Assembly (NCBI GenBank): GCA_003222245.1
Contig: QHVH01000033.1
Span: 24,790-88,789 of the forward strand
DNA length: 64,000 bases
Direction of reading: 5' to 3'
Source of the DNA: Blastocatellia bacterium AA13
GTDB lineage: Bacteria; Acidobacteriota; Blastocatellia; UBA7656
Part shown: positions 38,293-46,954 of the stretch, piece by piece
How the letters are laid out: each line of letters starts with the position of its first letter
Position numbering within the stretch: position 1 is the first letter of the stretch
Position numbers and translations under genes: made by a program
The notes under the pieces: model-generated
Databases searched by the model: none
The model's input: only the letters and a program-made list of their open reading frames with translations
What the model was told of the DNA's origin: nothing

Positions 38293-38660
38293 CACAAGTA
38301 ACGAGAATGTCGATTCGTCCATGTTCGGCGAGGACTCGGCGGAAGAGACGTTCACTTCATGGTCGTCGGTGTGATCGCACGGGTCCGGAATACCGCGGCC
38401 TCCCAGTTTCGTTGCAATACCGGTTGTGGATCGGATTCGACGCGCGTGGTTATTGAATTCCTTCCCGCGCTCCTCAATTGTTTCGGCCCGAAACCTCTGT
38501 TCAATAAATTTTCAGATCGAGAATTGTTACCTGCTTTCCAGGGGAATAGAGTTTGATTTAAGGAAGCCGGGACTCTTATCGATTTTGCTCTGTTTCTAAT
38601 TTGTTTCTGTGTGTTAGAGTCTTTTATTTCTCACGAGCAGTATCGGGCAGTTAGAGAGCT
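38293..38660. other. Intergenic region before the yceD-rpmF operon
   Basis: I see no gene. The last 100 bp before yceD are T-rich and probably contain its promoter, but I cannot choose a hexamer pair with confidence. Confidence 0.4.
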
Positions 38661-39197
38661 ATGAGGATTCAGGTCAGTCAGATAAGCGAGAAAGACGGCT
38701 TAAGGCGCGATTATCGGTTTCCCGAAGGAAAACCTGATTTAGTCGATCCGGATTGCTCTGTGGCAGGCGAATCCTCGCTCGGCTTGTTCGCCGAGCGGAG
38801 CGGCTCGGAAGTCAAACTCAGCGGTACTCTTCATGCCAAAATCCAATTCAACTGCGACCGGTGTCTCGAATCGGTGGTCCGCGCCGTTGACGAGGAATTC
38901 GATCTCTTCTATATTCCCTCGTTCCAAAAAGGCGGTCTGAATGACGAGGCTGAGCTGACCGAAGAGGACTTGACCGTATCCTTTTATGAAGACGACTCGA
39001 TAAACGTCGGCGACATTATGCGGGAACAGATCGAGCTGGTGTTGCCGATGTCAAAAGTGTGCGACGACGACTGCCGGGGGCTTTGTTCAGAGTGCGGCGT
39101 CAACTTGAATAAAATACAATGCTCCTGCCGGACTGCCGCCGTTGATCCTCGTCTCGCGGCGCTGAGGGATCTCGGCTTGCGAGATGATCCGAGATAG
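38661..39197 (+). CDS. yceD: YceD/DUF177 family protein
   Basis: 178 residues. LSGTLHAKIQFNCDRCLE with CxxC, DLFYIPSF, INVGDIMREQIELVLPM, VCDDDCRGLCSECGVNLN and the end DPRLAALRDL are the complete DUF177 motif series. The four-Cys cluster suggests a metal site. In many bacteria this gene precedes rpmF; plant and E. coli relatives affect 23S rRNA accumulation. Its role is probably in large-subunit assembly. The rpmF start is 30 bp downstream. Confidence 0.93.
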   Translation: MRIQVSQISEKDGLRRDYRFPEGKPDLVDPDCSVAGESSLGLFAERSGSEVKLSGTLHAKIQFNCDRCLESVVRAVDEEFDLFYIPSFQKGGLNDEAELTEEDLTVSFYEDDSINVGDIMREQIELVLPMSKVCDDDCRGLCSECGVNLNKIQCSCRTAAVDPRLAALRDLGLRDDPR

Positions 39198-39227
39198 ATT
39201 GCTTGGAATCGTAACGGAGTTTCATAA

Positions 39228-39413
39228 ATGCCAAATCCGAAAAGAAAACACTCCAAATCCCGAACGGGTAAACGTCGGGCTCACGACAGCCTCGACGCTC
39301 CGGCGTTCGGGCCGTGCCCACATTGCGGCGAGCTTCGCCGTCCGCACCGCGTCTGCCCTAAATGCGGCTTCTACCGGGGCCGCTCCGTCATAGCAGTAAA
39401 GGAAGAAAGCTAA
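39228..39413 (+). CDS. rpmF: 50S ribosomal protein L32
   Basis: 61 residues: MPNPKRKHSKSRTGKRRAHD start, then a zinc ribbon (CPHCGELRRPHRVCPKC) and GFYRGR. This is the zinc-binding (C+) form of L32. Preceded by GGAG. It is placed between yceD and plsX as in many bacteria, coupling ribosome and phospholipid synthesis. Confidence 0.98.
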   Translation: MPNPKRKHSKSRTGKRRAHDSLDAPAFGPCPHCGELRRPHRVCPKCGFYRGRSVIAVKEES

Positions 39414-39450
39414 GCTTGACCCTTTCGATCGCGGGTGAGCCCCGCAATCT

Positions 39451-40476
39451 ATGTTGAAAATCGCAGTGGACGCAATGGGAGGCGACTTCGCTCCTACGAG
39501 CGAAGTATCCGGCGCCGTCGAAGCTGCTCACGATTTCGGCATCGGGGTAATACTGGTTGGGCGAACTGAAGATATCGAGGCGGAGATGCGAAGGCACTAT
39601 GGCCGCAGCCGCCCCGGTCGCGCTTCTAATGTCGAGCTGGTTGATGCGCGGGAAGTGATCGCCATGGACGATCCGGTCGCGACTTCCGTCCGCAGAAAGC
39701 GAAACAGCTCGATACGAGTTGCGGCCAAGCTGGTTCACGACGGCAGCGCCGATGCCCTTGTGAGCGCGGGCAACACCGGCGCCGTGATGATGACTTCAAA
39801 ACTGGTTGTCGGCACGCTTTCGAATGTCGACCGTCCCGCGCTTGCCGCTGTGATGCCGACCGTCAGCGGACAGGGCACCGTGATACTCGACGTTGGAGCC
39901 AACGCCGAATGCAAGCCGCTCCACCTTTACCAGTTCGCGGTTATGGGCTCGCTCTTTTCTAACGTTATACTCGGAGTAGCGAATCCCCGGGTGGGCCTGC
40001 TCTCCATCGGCGAAGAAGAGGTCAAGGGCAACGACCTTACGAAGGAAGCGTTCAAGCTCCTGAAAAAATCTCCTCTGAATTTTATCGGCAATGTCGAAGG
40101 TCGCGATATGTACACCGGCGAAGCGGACGTGATCATCTGCGACGGCTTTACCGGCAACGTCGCGTTGAAGGTCAGCGAAGGTCTTATAGAAACGGTGATG
40201 CGTATGTTGAAGGAAGAGCTTCAGGCATCGCTTCAAACAAAGGCGGGCGCATTTTTGTCGAAGCCCGCGTTTGAGCGCTTCAAGCAGAGGCTCGACTATG
40301 CCGAGTACGGCGGCGCCCCGCTCCTCGGCATAAACGGAGTAACGGTTATATGTCACGGCAGGTCGAATTCGCGGGCCATCAGGAACGCGATAAGGGTGGC
40401 GCGCGACTTCTGCCAGGGAAACATCAATAGCAGGATCGAAGCGGAGATTGGCGCTCGCGCGGCGGCTACTCGCTGA
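39451..40476 (+). CDS. plsX: Phosphate acyltransferase PlsX
   Basis: 341 residues. The family series is complete: IAVDAMGGDFAP, IRVAAKLVHDGSADALVSAG then NTGAVM, VILDVGANAECKP, VGLLSIGEEEVKGNDL, NFIGNVEGRDMYTGEADVII, CDGFTGNVALK and the C-terminal YGGAPLLGINGVTVICHG. It converts acyl-ACP and phosphate to acyl-phosphate at the membrane, the first step of phosphatidic-acid synthesis through PlsY. It lies 37 bp after rpmF and 22 bp before fabD. Confidence 0.97.
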   Translation: MLKIAVDAMGGDFAPTSEVSGAVEAAHDFGIGVILVGRTEDIEAEMRRHYGRSRPGRASNVELVDAREVIAMDDPVATSVRRKRNSSIRVAAKLVHDGSADALVSAGNTGAVMMTSKLVVGTLSNVDRPALAAVMPTVSGQGTVILDVGANAECKPLHLYQFAVMGSLFSNVILGVANPRVGLLSIGEEEVKGNDLTKEAFKLLKKSPLNFIGNVEGRDMYTGEADVIICDGFTGNVALKVSEGLIETVMRMLKEELQASLQTKAGAFLSKPAFERFKQRLDYAEYGGAPLLGINGVTVICHGRSNSRAIRNAIRVARDFCQGNINSRIEAEIGARAAATR

Positions 40477-40498
40477 CGATTGTTCATTGAAAAAGAGG

Positions 40499-41428
40499 AT
40501 GAAGCTAGCGTTCATTTTCCCGGGACAGGGCTCGCAGGAAGTCGGAATGGGAAGGGAATTGGCCGACTCGGATGAAAGAGCCCGTCGCGTATTCGAAGAG
40601 GCCGATGCGGCCCTTGAAGAGAACCTCTCGGCGATATGCTTTGAGGGACCGGAGGAAGCGCTCAAGCTAACCGCCAATACGCAGCCTGCGATACTCACGA
40701 CGTCGATAGCGGCGCTGCGAGTATTACAAGGGCGCATCCCGAGTCCCGATTTTGTTGCGGGGCATTCACTCGGCGAATATAGTGCACTGGTGGCGGCGGG
40801 ATGCCTGCGATTCGACGACGCGGTAAGGCTGGTCAGAAGCCGCGGCGAGTTCATGCAGGAAGCCGTACCGGCGGGCGTTGGAGCGATGGCGGCGATTCTG
40901 GGATGCGATGCCGCTTCGGTGGAGGAGATATGCCGGGAAGCGAGCGCTCACGGCGTCTGCTCTCCGGCCAATATCAACACTCCGTCGCAAACAGTCATCG
41001 CCGGTCAACGGGAGGCGGTTGAGCACGCCGTCCAACTCGCAAGAGAAAGAGGCGCGCGCAAGACCGTGATGCTGGCTGTAAGCGCGCCGTTTCATTGTGA
41101 GTTGATGCAGCCGGCCGCGGAGCGGTTGACGCCTCTGTTGGACGCCATAGAATTCTCTGATCTGGATGCGCCCATAGTGACGAATTGCGACGCCGAAATT
41201 GTTGCGACCGGCGCTGAAGCCCGGCGGGCGTTAGTCAAACAAGTAGCTTCGGCGGTTCGATGGTCGGATTCGGTCAGGAAATTGCTCGAAGCGGGAGTCA
41301 CTCATTTCGTTGAAATCGGTCCCGGTAAGGTTCTATCGGGTCTTGTTAAACAGATCAGCCGCGAGTGTAAGATTCTGAATGTCGGAAATAGCGCTTCGCT
41401 CGCGGCAACCCTCGAGGCGTTTCCATGA
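40499..41428 (+). CDS. fabD: Malonyl-CoA:ACP transacylase FabD
   Basis: 309 residues from the ATG at 40,499, placed after the plsX stop with GAGGA just upstream; earlier in-frame starts would overlap plsX. FIFPGQGSQEVGMGRE forms the oxyanion loop, AGHSLGEYSALVAAG holds the nucleophile Ser90, VSAPFHCELMQPA the catalytic His, and FVEIGPGKVLSGL the C-terminal motif. It charges ACP with malonate for elongation. Next in line are acpP and fabF; fabG, often between fabD and acpP, is absent here, as is fabH. Confidence 0.97.
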   Translation: MKLAFIFPGQGSQEVGMGRELADSDERARRVFEEADAALEENLSAICFEGPEEALKLTANTQPAILTTSIAALRVLQGRIPSPDFVAGHSLGEYSALVAAGCLRFDDAVRLVRSRGEFMQEAVPAGVGAMAAILGCDAASVEEICREASAHGVCSPANINTPSQTVIAGQREAVEHAVQLARERGARKTVMLAVSAPFHCELMQPAAERLTPLLDAIEFSDLDAPIVTNCDAEIVATGAEARRALVKQVASAVRWSDSVRKLLEAGVTHFVEIGPGKVLSGLVKQISRECKILNVGNSASLAATLEAFP

Positions 41429-41485
41429 CGCCGGCGGTTACGAGCACTTCTGAACACTTAGTTTATTAAAAGGAGGAGCTAGCAA

Positions 41486-41728
41486 ATGGCGGAAGGTTCT
41501 GTTGAGGAAAGGGTAAAGCAGATAATAGTCGACGAGCTGGGCGTCGACGAGGCGGAAGTTACGGCCAATGCGCGGTTCATCGACGACCTTGGAGCGGACT
41601 CGCTCGATACGGTGGAGCTGGTCATGCGATTCGAGGAAGAGTTTGAAATCGAAATTCCCGATGAAGACGCCGAAAAAATCGCGAGCGTACGCGATGCGAT
41701 TGACTACATAACGAAGCACTCGAAGTAA
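41486..41728 (+). CDS. acpP: Acyl carrier protein
   Basis: 80 residues, strongly acidic, with GGAGG upstream. The [12 protein letters not shown] motif carries Ser39, the attachment site of 4'-phosphopantetheine. Helices II and III follow the standard pattern ([17 protein letters not shown]). It lies in the fatty-acid synthesis operon between fabD and fabF. Confidence 0.98.
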   Translation: MAEGSVEERVKQIIVDELGVDEAEVTANARFIDDLGADSLDTVELVMRFEEEFEIEIPDEDAEKIASVRDAIDYITKHSK

Positions 41729-41754
41729 TACGAGTTCGTCTGGAGGTGACACAG

Positions 41755-43005
41755 TTGAATCGTCGCGTGGTGATTACCGGAATGGGGCTTATCTGCGGAT
41801 CTGGCAATAGCCGGAAAGAAGTGTGGGCCAATCTGCTGTCCGGCCGTTCCGCCATAGGGCAGATCACGAAGTTCGACACCTCGGCCTTTCCGGTCAAGAT
41901 CGCTAGCGAGGTCAATGGATTCGATCCTCTGAAGTTCATCGAAAAGAAAGAGGTCAAGAAGATGGACCTCTTTATTCACTACGCGATTGCGGCTTCGCAG
42001 GAGGCGATGGACGACTCAGGTCTCCGCATCAACGAGTCCAACGCAACTCGAATCGGCTGTTTCATCGGCTCGGGCATCGGCGGGTTCGGCGTCATCGAGC
42101 GCGAACACGAGAAGTTCTTGAAGGGCGGGCCCGGAAAGATATCGCCCTTCTTCATACCGGCGGCGATCGTCAATCTCGCAGCCGGTCAGGTTTCCATCAG
42201 GTTTGGCGCGAAAGGTCCGAATTCGGCGACCTGTACCGCCTGTTCGTCGGGCGCGCACGCGGTCGGCGACAGTTTCAAGATCATTCAACGAGGGGACGCC
42301 GACGCGATGATCTGCGGCGGCGCCGAAGCGGCTATCACCCCTATGGGAGTCGGCGGCTTCGCCGCTATGCGCGCGCTCTCAACTCGCAATGAAGAACCGG
42401 AGCGCTCGAGCCGTCCTTTTGACGCCGATCGCGACGGTTTCGTCATCGGCGAAGGAGCCGGCGTAATTATTCTTGAGGAACTGGACAGCGCCTTGAAACG
42501 CGGCGCCAAGATATACGCCGAACTGGTGGGCTATGGAATGTCCTCCGACGCTTACCACATAACTCAGCCGGCCGAAGAAGGGGACGGCGCCGTTCGAGTG
42601 ATGACCAATGCCCTCGAAGACGCCGGCATTCAACCGCACGAGGTCGGCTACATCAATGCACACGGCACGTCGACCTACTACAACGATAAAATTGAAACCG
42701 CCGCTATCAAGAGGGTATTTGGAGATGCGGCGTATTCGATACCGATCAGTTCGACGAAGTCGATGATGGGCCACCTTCTTGGGGCCGCCGGAGGAGTCGA
42801 GGCGGGCATTGCGGCGATGTCGATCCGGAATCAGATCATCCCGCCGACCGCTAACTACGAGAAGCCGGATCCGGAATGTGACCTTGACTATGTCCCCAAT
42901 ACCGCTCGCCGGGCGGACGTTCGATATGCACTCTCGAACTCGTTCGGTTTCGGGGGAACCAATGCTTCGCTGCTGATGAAGCTGTACGAAGACGGCGACC
43001 GGTGA
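41755..43005 (+). CDS. fabF: Beta-ketoacyl-ACP synthase II
   Basis: 416 residues from a TTG at 41,755, chosen because TGGAGG at 41,741-41,746 is 8 nt upstream and the family starts (M)[10 protein letters not shown] exactly there; a GTG at 41,746 overlaps that Shine-Dalgarno. The catalytic triad is complete: C163 in [10 protein letters not shown], His in [12 protein letters not shown] and His in [10 protein letters not shown]. The [10 protein letters not shown]-terminal loop is present. It condenses malonyl-ACP with acyl-ACP. It lies 26 bp after acpP. Confidence 0.97.
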   Translation: MNRRVVITGMGLICGSGNSRKEVWANLLSGRSAIGQITKFDTSAFPVKIASEVNGFDPLKFIEKKEVKKMDLFIHYAIAASQEAMDDSGLRINESNATRIGCFIGSGIGGFGVIEREHEKFLKGGPGKISPFFIPAAIVNLAAGQVSIRFGAKGPNSATCTACSSGAHAVGDSFKIIQRGDADAMICGGAEAAITPMGVGGFAAMRALSTRNEEPERSSRPFDADRDGFVIGEGAGVIILEELDSALKRGAKIYAELVGYGMSSDAYHITQPAEEGDGAVRVMTNALEDAGIQPHEVGYINAHGTSTYYNDKIETAAIKRVFGDAAYSIPISSTKSMMGHLLGAAGGVEAGIAAMSIRNQIIPPTANYEKPDPECDLDYVPNTARRADVRYALSNSFGFGGTNASLLMKLYEDGDR

Positions 43006-43055
43006 CCGCCGCTGTCCGCATCACCGACGATATCAATTGAGAACGGGGAGTGAAG

Positions 43056-43835
43056 ATGAACATCGTAGTTTGTCTGAAACAGGTTCCCAAGAAGGACTCG
43101 ATTCTCAGAATCGGGGCCGATCAGAAATGGATAGACGAGCGGGATCTGAGCTATGAGATGAGCGAGGCGGATGCTTATGCTCTCGAAGAGGCTCTGCGCC
43201 AGAAGGAAAAGCACGGCGGAGAGGTGATCGTCATCAGCTCCGGTCCTGAGCGCGTTCGTCAATCAATAAAAGAAGCGCTCGCGAAGGGGGCCGATCGCGC
43301 TATTCATCTAACCGATCCATTGTTCAATTCGGGCGATCCCGCGGTAATCGCGCGCGCACTGGCCGGCGCGCTCAAGAACGAGAAATTCGATCTGATCTTC
43401 ACGGGTCTCCAGTCCGACGATTATGGCTTCGCCCAGGTCGGATTGATCCTTGCGGAAATGCTGGGGCTTCCGAGCGCTACAATCGTGATGGAAGTGCAGC
43501 CCGAAGATAGCGGAGTCAGGGTAAAGCGCGAGCTCGAAAGCGGCTGGTTCCAGTGGGTGAAACTGCCGATGCCCGCGCTTCTAACAATTCAGTCCGGCAT
43601 CAATCAGCTTCGATACGCGACACTGAAGGGGATCATGGCCGCGAAGAAGAAAGAGATAAAAGAGGTCAAAGCGGCCGACATCGGATTCACTGAATCGGAC
43701 GCGATATCGGCTCAGTCGATCCAGCGCGCGTACTTCCCCGAAAAAACAAAGAGAACGGAAATCATCGAAGGTAAACCGGCTGAAGCGGCGGCAAAGCTGA
43801 TGGAGAAGCTTCGATTCGACGCGCGAGTATTTTGA
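43056..43835 (+). CDS. etfB: Electron transfer flavoprotein, beta subunit
   Basis: 259 residues from the ATG at 43,056, which has GGGGAG 5 nt upstream; a GTG six bases earlier is less likely. MNIVVCLKQVP, MSEADAYALEEALRQKE, DLIFTGLQSDDYGFAQVG and LPSATIVMEV with PMPALLTIQSGINQLRYATL cover the adenine-nucleotide alpha-hydrolase fold and the beta-subunit signature. The recognition-loop region (YATLKGIMAAKKKE) contacts partner dehydrogenases. The ETF carries electrons from acyl-CoA dehydrogenases to ETF:quinone oxidoreductase. It sits 50 bp downstream of fabF and 36 bp before etfA. Confidence 0.96.
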   Translation: MNIVVCLKQVPKKDSILRIGADQKWIDERDLSYEMSEADAYALEEALRQKEKHGGEVIVISSGPERVRQSIKEALAKGADRAIHLTDPLFNSGDPAVIARALAGALKNEKFDLIFTGLQSDDYGFAQVGLILAEMLGLPSATIVMEVQPEDSGVRVKRELESGWFQWVKLPMPALLTIQSGINQLRYATLKGIMAAKKKEIKEVKAADIGFTESDAISAQSIQRAYFPEKTKRTEIIEGKPAEAAAKLMEKLRFDARVF

Positions 43836-43871
43836 CCGACACGCGAATCTTCTGACGACAGAGAGGCATCT

Positions 43872-44861
43872 ATGAGCCAGGGAATATTGCTTTTTGTTGA
43901 ACAACGCGATGGAGTGCTGAACCGGACGACGCTTGAGGCGCTCGTAGCGTCCCAACAGCTCGCGGCCGGCATGAGCGAAAGTTTGAGCGCGGCCGTGCTT
44001 GGAAGCGGAGTCTCGGCGGTCGCGTCCGAAATCGCGGCTAAGAAATTGGATAAGGTCTACATCGCGGAAGATTCGAAGCTCGCCGAGTATACACCGGATG
44101 GTTACACGGCGGCGCTTCGACAGGTGATCGAGAAGCTCGATCCGAGATACGTCATATTCAGCCATACGTATCAAGTCCGCGACTTTGCGCCAAGGCTCAC
44201 TGCCGCGCTCGGCAAGACCTTCGTCGGCGACTGCATTGGATACAAGCTCGAGGGCGGCGCGCTGCTGCTAACGAGGCAGATATTCCAGGGTAAGATCAAC
44301 ACCGATGTCGGCGTTTCAACGGAGCCTCCGATTTTCATCAGCTTTCAAACGGGTTCATATCGCGCGGATCAGGCCGCGGCGGGCGAATCGACGGCCCAAA
44401 TAGAAAACTTCACTCTCGATATGTCAGGCGTGGAGCTGCGCGCGAAACCCGAGGAGAAGTTCCAGGAAGCGAAGCAGGCGGTTGACCTCACTCAAGCGGA
44501 GCGAATCGTTTCGGTGGGACGCGGCATCAAAAGCGAAGAGAACCTGGGACTCGTCAAGGACCTGGCGGAGGCTCTGGGAGCCGAGCTTGCGGCATCGCGT
44601 CCGATATGTGACAACGAGTGGCTCCCGATGGATCGACAAATCGGAAGCTCGGGACAAACCGTAGCTCCGAAGCTTTACCTTGCCGTCGGAATTTCCGGCG
44701 CCATTCAGCACGTGGTCGGAATGAAAAACGCCCAGACCATCGTCGCGATTAATAAGGACGCCGAAGCGCCGATATTCGACATAGCCGACTACGGCATCGT
44801 GGGAGACCTCTTCGAAATAGTGCCCGCTTTAATCGCCGAAGCAAAGAAGAGCCAGGGCTAG
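43872..44861 (+). CDS. etfA: Electron transfer flavoprotein, alpha subunit
   Basis: 329 residues. The N-terminal half is the domain that packs with EtfB (GILLFVEQRDGVLNRTTLEA). The C-terminal FAD domain has IVSVGRGIKSEENL, ELAASRPICDNEWLPMDRQI with GSSGQTVAPKLYLAVGISG and AINKDAEAPIFDIADYGIVG, the full FAD-binding signature. No ferredoxin extension is present. It forms the heterodimer with EtfB and binds the FAD. It ends the operon; a repeat-rich gap follows. Confidence 0.97.
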   Translation: MSQGILLFVEQRDGVLNRTTLEALVASQQLAAGMSESLSAAVLGSGVSAVASEIAAKKLDKVYIAEDSKLAEYTPDGYTAALRQVIEKLDPRYVIFSHTYQVRDFAPRLTAALGKTFVGDCIGYKLEGGALLLTRQIFQGKINTDVGVSTEPPIFISFQTGSYRADQAAAGESTAQIENFTLDMSGVELRAKPEEKFQEAKQAVDLTQAERIVSVGRGIKSEENLGLVKDLAEALGAELAASRPICDNEWLPMDRQIGSSGQTVAPKLYLAVGISGAIQHVVGMKNAQTIVAINKDAEAPIFDIADYGIVGDLFEIVPALIAEAKKSQG

Positions 44862-45463
44862 TATTTACCCAAGGCGGCGGAATATTCACAATTATTTGGC
44901 CAATTTCGGATTGTTCCCTGAAAGGGAACGCGTCAATAGCCGGGGGCCAGCGAAGCGCAGCCCCCGGTGCGAGGGAAGATTTGTTTCCGAATATGAACGC
45001 AGGGATTTGGATATTTTGGAGGCAAGAGGCGCGGATTTGTCTCAGTGCGGCGCATAAAGAGGCGCGAGAGAAGAAAGGCCAGGTAACTATCTGGGGGAAT
45101 CGAGAAGCGAAAGATCCGAGCACTGAAAGTGCGAAATGAACGTTTCGTAATAAGGAAGATTGTTACTTCTTGCGTAGCGCGGCGCCGAAGCGTTATGTCG
45201 CGCCTTCAGCGCTAGAGAGCATTGGGGCTGGAACCAGGGGCGGCGCGCTACTCGCTTGCCCCTGGCCATTTAATAGTCGGCCTTTCAGGCCTACTTAAGC
45301 CACGAACTCGGTACCGCCTTTTACAACAAATCCCTTTCAAGCAAATAATATGCATGGCAAGGGAAAACCAACAAAATATCTTGCCCGAATAAGCAAGAAA
45401 CCCAACGCTTTCAGGAGCCCATTAGATCTGTAGCTGAGTCAGAGCACGGCTATCCAAGGTCAC
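44862..45463. repeat. Intergenic palindromic-repeat region after etfA
   Basis: No gene is visible in 602 bp. In order it holds: hairpin GTTCCC/GGGAAC with a TGAAA loop at 44,913-44,929; hairpin CCGGGGGC/GCCCCCGG with a 12-nt loop at 44,940-44,967; hairpin CCAGGGGC/GCCCCTGG at 45,234-45,265; and a dispersed repeat at 45,253-45,292 shared with 25,924-25,962. Runs of T after the hairpins are lacking, so these look like a mobile or REP-like intergenic element rather than simple terminators. Confidence 0.65.
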
Positions 45464-46948
45464 TTATTTGAAATTCACATACACGACCTTGGTTTCGGTG
45501 TAGAACGACATAACTTCGTCGCCGACTTCGCGGCCTCCATAGCCGCTGTCTTTGATTCCGCCGAACGGAACATGCGGATAACCGCCGACCCCCGGTCGGT
45601 TCACGTGGACCATTCCCGCGCGCGCTCTCTCCGCGAAGGAGAATACTCGCGCGATGTCGCGAGTGAACACGGTTGAAGTCAGGCCGTATCGCACCGAATT
45701 AGCGAGGCCGATAGCTTCCTCGAAATCTTTGACCTTGATGACTGCGACTACGGGCCCGAAGATCTCTTCACGGGTTATTTGCATGCCCTGTTGAGCTTCG
45801 ACGACTGTAGGTTGGAAGAATAGGCCTTTAGCGAGGGAGCTGGTTTCGGACCGGCTTCCTCCGGTGCGGAGCCGCGCGCCCTCCGAACCGCCGACCGTTA
45901 GCCAGCCGGTTACTCCATTCAATGCGCGCTGGTCGACTAGCGGTCCCATATCGACGCCCGGCTCGATTCCCGGACCGACTTTCATTGCCGAAGCCCGGCT
46001 TACCAACTTATCGAGAAAAGCGTCATAGATTTTCTCCGTAACCAGCGCGCGGCTGGTTGCAGTGCATCGCTGGCCGGTCGAGCCGAGGCCCCCGGAAACC
46101 ACTCCGCTGACGGCGTCGTCGAGATCGGCGTCGTCCAGCACGATCTGCGGATTCTTGCCGCCCAGCTCGAGTTGGAGTTTAAGCAATCGCTCGGACGCTG
46201 CGCGAGCGATCGCCTTTCCAACTTTGGTGGAGCCCGTGAATGAAATGCCGTTTACCGATTCGTTGGACACCAGCTCCTCGCCAGGCTCGACGTCGCCATG
46301 GACTAAATTGACTACACCCAGCGGGCAGCCTACCTCTTCGAGCCCGCGGACAAGAGCGGTTGCGGTCAGCGGCGTTAGAGGCGACGGCTTCAGCACAACC
46401 GTGTTGCCTGCAATAAGCGCCGGAGCGATCTTCCAAACGGGGATTGCGACCGGAAAATTCCACGGGCTGATTAAGCCCACGACGCCGAGCGGCTGCGGGG
46501 TCGAATAGCAAAAGACCGTTGCTTCGTCGGATGGATAAACCTTGCCATCGAGACGGCGTCCGATTCCGGCGGTGTATTCCAGGATATCGAGCGCTCTTTT
46601 AACCTCGCCAACTGACTCCGGCAGTATCTTTCCCTCTTCGCGCGTCAGCAGCTCCGCAATCTCGTCGCGCCGCTCGTCGATCCAGTGAAGCCAGGCGAAC
46701 AGCAGTCGAGCGCGCGACGGGGCCGTCCAGGTGCGCCATTCGTCCGCAGCGCGCGAGGCCGCGTCGATCGCGCGAGCTGCGTCTTGCTTTGACGAATCGG
46801 GAGAGCGAGCAACGAGCACGGATTGATCGGCCGGATCGTATCGATCCGACCATCGTTCCTGAGTTGCACCTTCCCATTTTCCATCAATGTAATTCAGCGC
46901 CGTGGCTCCTACCGACGGGAGTCCATTCTCGAAGAGGCCATTCTCCAT
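45464..46948 (-). CDS. NAD(P)-dependent aldehyde dehydrogenase
   Basis: 494 residues of the ALDH superfamily. GLISPWNFPVAIPVWKIAPA is the coenzyme strand with the catalytic Asn, ISFTGSTKVGKAIA the Rossmann turn, LQLELGGKNPQIV the general-base Glu and GLGSTGQRCTATSRAL the nucleophile Cys. EIFGPVVAVIKV and PFGGIKDSGYGGREVG close the family pattern. Closest in style to alpha-ketoglutaric-semialdehyde or lactaldehyde-type dehydrogenases (the SxGQRCTATSR form), but the substrate is not determined. Only 6 bp separate its start from the end of the large histidine kinase on the same strand, so the two may be co-transcribed. Confidence 0.93.
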   Translation of the reverse strand: MENGLFENGLPSVGATALNYIDGKWEGATQERWSDRYDPADQSVLVARSPDSSKQDAARAIDAASRAADEWRTWTAPSRARLLFAWLHWIDERRDEIAELLTREEGKILPESVGEVKRALDILEYTAGIGRRLDGKVYPSDEATVFCYSTPQPLGVVGLISPWNFPVAIPVWKIAPALIAGNTVVLKPSPLTPLTATALVRGLEEVGCPLGVVNLVHGDVEPGEELVSNESVNGISFTGSTKVGKAIARAASERLLKLQLELGGKNPQIVLDDADLDDAVSGVVSGGLGSTGQRCTATSRALVTEKIYDAFLDKLVSRASAMKVGPGIEPGVDMGPLVDQRALNGVTGWLTVGGSEGARLRTGGSRSETSSLAKGLFFQPTVVEAQQGMQITREEIFGPVVAVIKVKDFEEAIGLANSVRYGLTSTVFTRDIARVFSFAERARAGMVHVNRPGVGGYPHVPFGGIKDSGYGGREVGDEVMSFYTETKVVYVNFK

Positions 46949-46954
46949 TGGGGG

